A stretch of 64,000 bases of DNA, from the NCBI RefSeq assembly GCF_000422305.1, contig NZ_KE383817.1, positions 1 to 64,000 of the forward strand, given 5' to 3'. The notes under the pieces were generated by a model. That model was not told the DNA's origin. It ran no database searches and was given only the letters and a program-made list of their open reading frames with translations. The DNA is from Luteimonas mephitis DSM 12574 (GTDB lineage Bacteria; Pseudomonadota; Gammaproteobacteria; Xanthomonadales; Xanthomonadaceae). A program made the translations under genes and the position numbers. This document shows positions 57,716 to 64,000 of this stretch, piece after piece (the first letter of the stretch is position 1; each line of letters opens with the position of its first letter).

Positions 57716-58520
57716 GGGGCTGTGGCGGCCGGGCCTGCAGTGCGCGACCCAAGAGCGCCATCAGGCCGTCATCCGCAGCGAAAGCGGTCTCGTCCACGGC
57801 CCCGATCGCCCTCACCCCGCGTGAGTTGCAGGCAAAGGCCGCCCGGAACCCGGAAAGATCGGCGAGCCGGATCGCGCGCTTCGCCTGCGCGACACCCAGT
57901 GTCTCCAGTCCGGCCTGCAGCAGCCTCTCGCAGGTGCCGCGCAGCGCGGGGGCATCCGGCCAGATCACGCCCTGCCCGTCCCAGAAGCCCACGTTCCAGA
58001 CCGTGCCCTCGCTGATCCGGCCGTCGACGCCGACGAACAGCACGTCGTCGTAACCGCGGCCCCGCGCCTGGCGGGCAAGGTGGAACTGGGCGAAGGTGCC
58101 CACGTGCTTGATGTGCGGCAGCGCGCGCTCGTGGGTGAAGCTGGCGGCACGCATCGGCTCGGGCGACGGGTCGCACGGCGGGGTCAGGGCCACGATCACG
58201 TCGAGGTCCCTGGCCGCCAGCGGCTGCGAGGCCAGGGCGGCACGCTCGAAATCCCGCGCGCACACGGTCACCCGTGCCGTGCAGTCGCCGGCAGCCACCA
58301 TGTCCAGCGCCTGCCGCAGCCCTGAAAGCACGTGCGTGTCGTCGAGTGAAACGTCGAACAACTCGCGCGTGGCCGCGCGCAGCCGCGCCAGATGCAGGTC
58401 CAGCCCGCGCACCGCACGGTCGCGCACCTGCATGGTGGTGAAGTGCCCGTGGTTGCGCATGGCCAGCGCCACCAGGTCGGCCGCATCGGCGCGCCGGCCA
58501 TTGCACAGGATGATGTTCAA
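57711..58520 (-). CDS. pabC: Class IV PLP enzyme, aminodeoxychorismate lyase-like
   Basis: A 269-residue fold-type IV PLP enzyme with RDRAVRGLDLHLARL, the catalytic Lys in LPHIKHVGTFAQFH, GRISEGTVWNVGFW and ALRGT (phosphate site). Members include PabC, which forms 4-aminobenzoate, and D-amino-acid or branched-chain transaminases; the length favours PabC. The stop falls within a REP-like unit. No pabB is adjacent. Confidence 0.7.
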   Translation of the reverse strand: MNIILCNGRRADAADLVALAMRNHGHFTTMQVRDRAVRGLDLHLARLRAATRELFDVSLDDTHVLSGLRQALDMVAAGDCTARVTVCARDFERAALASQPLAARDLDVIVALTPPCDPSPEPMRAASFTHERALPHIKHVGTFAQFHLARQARGRGYDDVLFVGVDGRISEGTVWNVGFWDGQGVIWPDAPALRGTCERLLQAGLETLGVAQAKRAIRLADLSGFRAAFACNSRGVRAIGAVDETAFAADDGLMALLGRALQARPPQPL

Positions 58521-58745
58521 CGCCGACGCTCCGCGGCGGCGGCCGCGCCTGCCGGCCGCCCCCTTCCATCGGCAACGGCTATCGCCCGCATTCGTCCAAG
58601 TCCGGACATCAGTTCATCGCCCGTCTTCGTTCATTGCCCGTGTCCGCAACCGAATCACCATGCGGCCCATCGCGGCCATGGCCGATTCCGCAGCGGCGAC
58701 TGCCACCGAATCCCCTCGGCAGGCCTGGGCCGGGCCAAAGTGACC

Positions 58746-60110
58746 TCAGCGGAACGGCATCCCGCCGCCGCCCATCATGCCTTTCATGCCGCGCATCATG
58801 CCCTTCATGCCGCCGCGGCCCAGCTTGCCCATCATCTTTTCCATCTGCTGGTACTGCTTCATCAGCTTGTTGACGTCGGCCGGGGTGAGCCCCGCGCCCT
58901 TGGCGATGCGGGAGCGGCGCGAGCCGTTGAGCAGCGCCGGGTTGCGGCGCTCCTTCTTGGTCATCGAGTTGATGATCGCGACCATCCGCGGCACTTCCTT
59001 GCCGGTGACCTGCGCCTTGACGTGCTCGGGGATCTTGCCCACGCCCGGCAGCTTGTCCATCAGCCCGGACAGGCCACCCATGTTCTGCATCTGCTCGAGC
59101 TGGTCGCGCATGTCGTTCAAGTCGAACTTCTTGCCCTTGGCGACCTTCTCGGCCAGCTTCTGCGCCTTGTCCTGGTCGACCTGCTGCTCGACCTGCTCGA
59201 CCAGCGACAACACGTCGCCCATGTCGAGGATGCGGCTGGCGACGCGATCGGGGTGGAACACGTCCAGCCCGTCGACCTTCTCGCCGGTGCCGATGAACTT
59301 GATCGGCTTGCCGGTGACGTAGCGCACCGAAAGCGCCGCGCCGCCGCGCGCGTCACCGTCGGTCTTGGTCAGCACCACGCCGGTCAGCGGCAGCGCTTCG
59401 CCGAAGGCCTTGGCGGTGACCGCGGCGTCCTGGCCGGTCATCGAGTCGACCACGAACAGGGTCTCGGCCGGGTTCACCGCGCCGTGCAGGGCCTTGATCT
59501 CGGCCATCATCGCTTCGTCGATCGCGAGGCGACCGGCGGTGTCGACGATCAGCACGTCCGCATAGGACTTGCGCGCATCGTCGATGGCGGCGCGGACGAT
59601 GGCTTCCGGCTTCTGGTCGGCGGTCGACGGGAAGAACAGCACGTCGACCTGCTGGGCCAACGTCTTCAGCTGCTCGATCGCGGCCGGACGATAGACGTCG
59701 GCGCTGACCACCATCACCTTCTTCTTGCGCTTGTCCTTCAGGTGCTTGGCAAGCTTGGCCACCGTGGTGGTCTTGCCCGCGCCCTGCAGGCCGGCCATCA
59801 GGATCACCGCAGGCGCCGGCACGTTGAGGTTGAGGTCGCTGGCAGCCGCGCCCATCACCAGGGTCAGCTCGTCGCGCACGACCTTGATCAGCGCCTGGCC
59901 CGGGGTCAGCGACTTGAGCACCTCCTGGCCCACCGCGCGCACCTTGATGCGCTGGATTACCGCCTGCACCACCGGCAGCGCGACGTCGGCTTCGAGCAGC
60001 GCGATCCGCACCTCGCGCAGCGCCTCGCTGATGTTGGATTCGGTCAGCCGGCCGCGGCCGCGCAAGCGCTCGATGGTGCCGGACAGGCGCTGGGTCAGGG
60101 ATTCGAACAT
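58746..60110 (-). CDS. ffh: Signal recognition particle protein Ffh
   Basis: A 454-residue SRP GTPase: N domain, G domain with GLQGAGKTTTVAKLA, DTAGRLAIDE and TKTDGDARGGAAL, then the Met-rich M domain with MDKLPGVGKIPEHVKA and GSRRSRIAKGAG that binds 4.5S RNA and signal peptides. The extreme C-terminus is a Met/Gly-rich tail. It targets membrane proteins to FtsY and SecYEG. Confidence 0.98.
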   Translation of the reverse strand: MFESLTQRLSGTIERLRGRGRLTESNISEALREVRIALLEADVALPVVQAVIQRIKVRAVGQEVLKSLTPGQALIKVVRDELTLVMGAAASDLNLNVPAPAVILMAGLQGAGKTTTVAKLAKHLKDKRKKKVMVVSADVYRPAAIEQLKTLAQQVDVLFFPSTADQKPEAIVRAAIDDARKSYADVLIVDTAGRLAIDEAMMAEIKALHGAVNPAETLFVVDSMTGQDAAVTAKAFGEALPLTGVVLTKTDGDARGGAALSVRYVTGKPIKFIGTGEKVDGLDVFHPDRVASRILDMGDVLSLVEQVEQQVDQDKAQKLAEKVAKGKKFDLNDMRDQLEQMQNMGGLSGLMDKLPGVGKIPEHVKAQVTGKEVPRMVAIINSMTKKERRNPALLNGSRRSRIAKGAGLTPADVNKLMKQYQQMEKMMGKLGRGGMKGMMRGMKGMMGGGGMPFR

Positions 60111-60223
60111 GGGTGCGGGAGGGTTCGGGAAAACGGCCGCGGATTATAGCTTGGCGGCCACGGCAGCCTTCCGGCCACGCTTCCGGCCGCGCCGGCGAGC
60201 GCGGCATATGCGACACTTCCCCG

Positions 60224-61015
60224 ATGACAATCGTTCTCATCGCCATCGCGCTCTACCTGCTGGCCACGCTCGCGCTGGTGGTGGGAGTGATGCGCGAGCA
60301 GCGCCGCACCGGGCGCACCTGGCTGCTACCTGCATTGCCGGCGGTGGCCCTGCACGCCGGTTACCACGCCATGGCATGGCGCGCGGCCGGCGGTACGGAC
60401 CTGCACTTCTTCTCGGCACTGTCACTGGTCGGCCTCGGCATGGCGCTGCTGACCCTGCTGGTCGGCGCGCGCGGACGGATGGCGACGCTGGGCGTGGTGG
60501 TGTTCCCGATCTCCGCCGCCGCGCTTGGCGGCTACGCCGGCTACGGCCACCACCTGGCCGAAGGGCTGGACGTGCGCCTGCAGCTGCACGCGTGGTGCGC
60601 CCTGCTCTCCTACGCAACGCTGGCGGTTGCCGCGCTGCTGGCGATCATGCTGTGGCTGCAGGAGCGCGCGCTGCGCCGTCGTGATTTCCACGCCTGGCTG
60701 CGCGTGTTGCCACCGCTGACCGAACTGGAAACGCTGCTGTTCCGCACCATCGCCGTGGGCTTCGTGCTGCTGACCGCCACTTTGCTGACCGGCGTGCTGT
60801 TCGTCGAGGACCTGTTCGCCCAGCACCTGGTGCACAAGACCGTGCTCAGCGTGCTGTCGTGGCTCGCGTTCGGCGCGCTGCTGCTGGGACGCTGGCGCTA
60901 CGGCTGGCGCGGAACGGTCGCGGTGCGCTGGACCCTGGCGGCAATGGCGCTGCTGGTGCTGTCCTTCTTCGGCAGCAAGTTCGTGCTGGAACTGGTGCTG
61001 CACCGCGCCGGCTGA
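60224..61015 (+). CDS. ypjD: CcsA/YpjD-like inner-membrane protein
   Basis: A 263-residue protein with about eight membrane segments. LQLHAWCALLSYATLAVAA and LVHKTVLSVLSWLAFG include the His residues of the cytochrome c assembly (CcsA/CcmC) domain. YpjD-type genes next to ffh are found across gammaproteobacteria. A role in heme handling is assumed from the family. ATG 60224 divides it from divergent ffh by 113 bases. Confidence 0.88.
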   Translation: MTIVLIAIALYLLATLALVVGVMREQRRTGRTWLLPALPAVALHAGYHAMAWRAAGGTDLHFFSALSLVGLGMALLTLLVGARGRMATLGVVVFPISAAALGGYAGYGHHLAEGLDVRLQLHAWCALLSYATLAVAALLAIMLWLQERALRRRDFHAWLRVLPPLTELETLLFRTIAVGFVLLTATLLTGVLFVEDLFAQHLVHKTVLSVLSWLAFGALLLGRWRYGWRGTVAVRWTLAAMALLVLSFFGSKFVLELVLHRAG

Positions 61016-61066
61016 CGGCGGAGCCGGACCGTCCGGAATCCGGGACGGCCTATCCCGTTGCCGGGA

Positions 61067-61090
61067 CAATAGTTGCGTTGACAACTATTG
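61067..61090. promoter_or_regulatory. Perfect palindrome, probable MarR-family operator
   Basis: CAATAGTTG-N6-CAACTATTG lies 26 bases before the MarR gene start. Its size and AT-rich arms fit a MarR dimer site, so it should give autorepression of the efflux operon. Confidence 0.8.
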
Positions 61091-61116
61091 CATGAGCCAG
61101 CAAAATCCCGCCCCTC

Positions 61117-61569
61117 ATGAACACCCCATCCTTCCACGGCAGCGGCGCGAGCCTCGGCCTGCTGTTCCGACAGCTGCGCGACGCCATGTGGGCGCGGATG
61201 AAGCTGGAGCTGTCCGACCTGGGCCACGACCTGACCTTCAGCCAGTACGTCACCCTGAAGAAGCTGGCGATCGGTCCAGCCGGCGTCACCGACCTTGCGC
61301 GCGCCGCCGAGCTCAATCCCGGCGCGATGACCCGGCTTCTCGACCGCCTCGAAGCCAAGGGTCTGGTCGCGCGCACGGCCGACCCTGCCGACCGCCGCGC
61401 CCTCAACATCCACCTGACCGAATCCGGCCTGCTCATCTGGCAGGACATCAACAAGTGCGGTGAACGCGTGCGCGAGCGCGCGCTGGCCGGGATGAGCGAG
61501 GCAGAACGCAGCCTGCTCACGCAACTGCTCGAACGCGCGCGCAACAACCTTACCTCCCCGGAATCCTGA
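61117..61569 (+). CDS. MarR family transcriptional regulator
   Basis: A 150-residue winged-helix repressor: LTFSQYVTLKKLAIG, VTDLARAAELNPGAMTRLLD (recognition helix) and the wing KGLVARTADPADRRALNIHLT. It should bind the palindrome just upstream and release it when a drug or phenolic binds. It is the first gene of the efflux operon, two bases before the outer-membrane component. Confidence 0.92.
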   Translation: MNTPSFHGSGASLGLLFRQLRDAMWARMKLELSDLGHDLTFSQYVTLKKLAIGPAGVTDLARAAELNPGAMTRLLDRLEAKGLVARTADPADRRALNIHLTESGLLIWQDINKCGERVRERALAGMSEAERSLLTQLLERARNNLTSPES

Positions 61570-61571
61570 CC

Positions 61572-63086
61572 ATGGCCGCCCAACGCCATCGCCCGCGCCG
61601 CGGGCTGCCCTTCGTGCTTTCCGTCTGTTGCGCATCCGCCGCCGCGCTGGTCATGGCCGGCTGCGCCAGCACCCGCGGACTTGCACCGGAGGGGCATCCG
61701 ATCGAAGCCGATTCGCTCGCCAGCAGCCGCAGCCTGGGCGCGCCGGCGCTCAGCGACGCCGCATTCCCGGCGCAGGACTGGTGGAACGCCCTCGGCGATC
61801 CGCAGCTCGACGCACTGATCCGCGAAGCGCTGCAGGACAGCCCTTCGCTGGCCGCCGCCGACGCGCGCCTGCGCCAGGCGCAGGCACAGGCCGGGCTGGC
61901 CGACGCCGCGCGCAAGCCGACGCTGGGTGCCAGCGCGCAGGAGACCGCGGTGCAGCTGCCCGAAACGCTCGCGCCCGCGCCCCTGGGCGGCGACCTGCAG
62001 GCCAGCACGGTGCTGATGCTCGACTTCAAGTGGTCGCCCGACCTGTGGGGCGGCAAGCGCGCGAAGTACGAGGCCGCGGTCGGCCAGGCGCGCGCAGCGC
62101 AGGTCGATGCGCAGGCCGCGCGGCTGGCGCTGTCGTCGAACGTCGCGCGCAGCTACGTTGCGCTCGCGCAGGCATACGAGATGCTGGACGTCGCCCAGCG
62201 CGAACAGGCCCGCGCCTCGCGCCTGCGCGACCTGAGCCGGCAGCGCGTCGACGCCGGCCTCGACAACCAGCTGCAGCTGCGCCAGTCGGAAAGCACCATC
62301 GCGATGGCCACGCAGCAGGGCCAGGCCGCGCGACAGCAGATCGAGGCGCTGCAAAACGCCTTGGCCGCGCTGCTCGGCAAGGGTCCGGATCGCGGCCTCG
62401 ACATCACCCGCCCGCGCCTGCTCGACGCGCCCTCGCCCGCCGTGCCGGCGGTACTGCCCAGCGAACTGCTCGGCCACCGCGCCGACGTCGTTGCCGCCCG
62501 CTGGCGGGTGGAGGCCGCGAGCCGCGGCATCGACGCGAGCAAGGCCGCGTTCAAGCCCAGCATCAACCTCAACGCGCTGGTCGGGCTCGCGTCCGCCGGC
62601 CTGTCCGACCTGTTCAGCAGCGACGCACTGCTGGGCTTCGGCGGCCCCGCGATCAGCCTGCCGATCTTCGACGGCGGCGCGCTGCGCAGCCAGCTGGCAA
62701 AGTCCGACGCCGACTACGACCTCGCCGTCGCCGGCTACAACCAGGCGCTGGTGGCGGCGCTGCATGAAGTCACCGACGCGGTGCAGGCGGCGCGATCGCT
62801 CGACGCGCAGATCGCCTCGGCCACGCAGGCGCGCGACGCCGCGGAGTCCGCGCTGAAGCTCGCCGACACCCGCTATCAGGCCGGCCTCGGCACCCAGCTC
62901 GACGTGCTGTCGGCGCAGCGCCCGCTGCTGCAGCTTGAACAGCAGCTCGCCGCGCTGCGCGCCCGGCGCTATGCGGCCACGGTCGACCTCGACCGCGCGC
63001 TCGGCGGTGGCCTTGCGCCTGTCGGACGGGATGCCGCCGCCGAACCAGATTCCAACCCAGACCTTGCCGGGGCCCCCACGCCATGA
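61572..63086 (+). CDS. Outer-membrane efflux lipoprotein, NodT/TolC-like
   Basis: A 504-residue protein. The signal peptide ends in the lipobox VMAGC (Cys near 31). The body shows two outer-membrane efflux repeats (DWWNALGDPQLDALIREAL, then FGGPAISLPIFDGGALRSQ) with long coiled-coil helices. It forms the outer-membrane tunnel for the EmrAB-type pump encoded next. Its stop overlaps the membrane-fusion gene start (ATGA). Confidence 0.92.
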   Translation: MAAQRHRPRRGLPFVLSVCCASAAALVMAGCASTRGLAPEGHPIEADSLASSRSLGAPALSDAAFPAQDWWNALGDPQLDALIREALQDSPSLAAADARLRQAQAQAGLADAARKPTLGASAQETAVQLPETLAPAPLGGDLQASTVLMLDFKWSPDLWGGKRAKYEAAVGQARAAQVDAQAARLALSSNVARSYVALAQAYEMLDVAQREQARASRLRDLSRQRVDAGLDNQLQLRQSESTIAMATQQGQAARQQIEALQNALAALLGKGPDRGLDITRPRLLDAPSPAVPAVLPSELLGHRADVVAARWRVEAASRGIDASKAAFKPSINLNALVGLASAGLSDLFSSDALLGFGGPAISLPIFDGGALRSQLAKSDADYDLAVAGYNQALVAALHEVTDAVQAARSLDAQIASATQARDAAESALKLADTRYQAGLGTQLDVLSAQRPLLQLEQQLAALRARRYAATVDLDRALGGGLAPVGRDAAAEPDSNPDLAGAPTP

Positions 63087-64000
63087 CCTCCGAAATCAAT
63101 CCGCAAGCCGCCACTGCCACCGCCGCGCCCACGCCGAAGAACGGCAAGCGCAAGCGTGCATTGCTGATCCTCGCCGCGATCGTGCTCGTCGCCGGCGTCG
63201 CCTGGCTGGCGTACTACCTGCTGGTCGCACGCTGGCACCAGGACACCGACGACGCCTACGTGCAGGGCAACGTGGTGAGCATCGTGCCGCAGACGATCGG
63301 CACGGTGATCGCCATCGACGCCGACGACGGCATGAAGGTCGAAGCCGGCCAGCCGCTGGTGGAGCTCGACCGCAACGACGCCCAGGTCGCCTACGACCAG
63401 GCCGTCGCCAATCTCGCCGGCACCGTGCGCCAGGTGCGCGGACTTTACAGCAACGTCGATGCCGGGCAGGCCGACATCCGGGCACGCCAGGTCGCGGTGG
63501 CGCAGGCGCGCGAAGACGTGAAGCGCCGCGAAGGGCTGGTCGCCACGGGCGCGGTGTCGCGCGAAGAGCTCGCGCATGCGCGCGACATGCTCGCCGCCGC
63601 CGAGGCCGCGCTGTCGGCCTCGCACGGCCAGCTGGCACGCAGCCGCGCGCTGGTCGACGCCACCACCGTGCAGGGCCAACCGCAGGTCCAGGCCGCGGCC
63701 TCGCAGCTGCGCCAGGCCTGGCTCAACCTCCAGCGCACGGCGATCGTCGCGCCGGTGTCGGGCTACGTCGCCCAGCGCCACGTGCAGCTCGGCCAGCGCG
63801 TGCAGCCGGGCACCACGCTGATGACCATCGTGCCGATCGAGCAGATGTGGGTGGAGGCCAACTTCAAGGAAACCCAGCTGACGAAGATGCGCATCGGCCA
63901 GCCGGTCGAGGTGCGCGCCGACCTGTACGGCGGCAGCGTGAAGTACGACGGCAAGGTGGCGAGCCTGGGGCTCGGCACGGGCAGCGCGTTCTCGCTGCTT
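63083..64000 (+). CDS. emrA: EmrA/HlyD-type membrane fusion protein (3' truncated by window)
   Basis: The first 306 codons of a periplasmic adaptor. A basic N-terminus and one membrane segment (about 25-46) precede DTDDAYVQGNVVSIVPQTIG and DGMKVEAGQPLVELD, the HlyD lipoyl-like domain, then a coiled coil and the second lipoyl half TAIVAPVSGYVAQRHVQLGQ with VPIEQMWVEANFKETQL. This is the EmrA pattern, joining an MFS pump (EmrB, expected to the right) to the outer-membrane tunnel. The frame is open at the window end. Confidence 0.9.
   Translation, partial: MTSEINPQAATATAAPTPKNGKRKRALLILAAIVLVAGVAWLAYYLLVARWHQDTDDAYVQGNVVSIVPQTIGTVIAIDADDGMKVEAGQPLVELDRNDAQVAYDQAVANLAGTVRQVRGLYSNVDAGQADIRARQVAVAQAREDVKRREGLVATGAVSREELAHARDMLAAAEAALSASHGQLARSRALVDATTVQGQPQVQAAASQLRQAWLNLQRTAIVAPVSGYVAQRHVQLGQRVQPGTTLMTIVPIEQMWVEANFKETQLTKMRIGQPVEVRADLYGGSVKYDGKVASLGLGTGSAFSLL

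Overview
The window is high-GC, gene-dense chromosomal DNA of a gammaproteobacterium, most likely a member of the Lysobacteraceae (Xanthomonadaceae) such as Lysobacter or Luteimonas. The grounds are the tandem order lexA-recA-recX-alaS-csrA-tRNA, the perfect palindromic lexA operator of the type known from Xanthomonas and Xylella, GGGATTG-type and GTAGGAGCGC-type intergenic repeats common in this family, and a large sphingomonad/xanthomonad-like TonB receptor. The genus is an inference; no rRNA is present.

Positions 1-33754 hold a large exopolysaccharide (EPS) locus. It opens with the 3' part of a heparinase II/III-like secreted lyase (1-1314). A leftward operon-like run follows (10650 down to 1373): polysaccharide deacetylase, O-antigen-ligase/polymerase-like protein, Wzx-type flippase, PaaK/CapK-like ligase, GT4, deacetylase, deacetylase-like membrane protein and GT2, with several 4-base ATGA/GTGA overlaps. 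A rightward run (10769-17661) codes for a membrane J-domain protein, a methyltransferase, a glycosyltransferase, a fused Gfo/Idh/MocA-SDR protein and two FemAB/CelD-like acyltransferases. Next come a leftward GNAT, the remnant of an OafA-type acyltransferase, a GT4 and an asparagine-synthase-like amidotransferase. A leftward PQQ-type sugar dehydrogenase lipoprotein separates these from a compact rightward cassette (23543-28313): acyl carrier protein, acyl-adenylating ligase, HemK/PrmC-like methyltransferase, NAD-synthase-like amidating enzyme and a GNAT. The locus ends with a third deacetylase, a GT2, the polyprenyl-phosphate sugar transferase that should prime chain synthesis, and a secreted beta-helix protein. 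The content resembles exosortase-A-associated EPS loci, but no exosortase or PEP-CTERM protein is visible here. The likely product is an acylated, amidated and partly deacetylated polysaccharide exported by a Wzx/Wzy route.

Positions 34549-46703 are housekeeping: tRNA-Arg(ACG), tRNA-Ser(GCT), csrA, alaS, recX, recA, lexA with its SOS operator, a pncC/CinA-type amidohydrolase, a TonB-dependent receptor and divergent mutS. Positions 46700-53497 carry a MOSC protein, a DUF937 protein, a catalase with an OxyR-like half-site, a nitric oxide reductase operon (small membrane protein, an unusual diheme NorC, NorB) behind an FNR/Dnr-type box, and hslR.

Positions 53599-64000 carry a MATE transporter, the ribosomal/tRNA operon rpsP-rimM-trmD-rplS (with a repeat element between rimM and trmD), an aminodeoxychorismate-lyase-like enzyme, ffh, the ypjD/ccsA-like gene, and at the right edge a MarR-controlled EmrAB-type efflux operon (marR, outer-membrane lipoprotein, truncated emrA).
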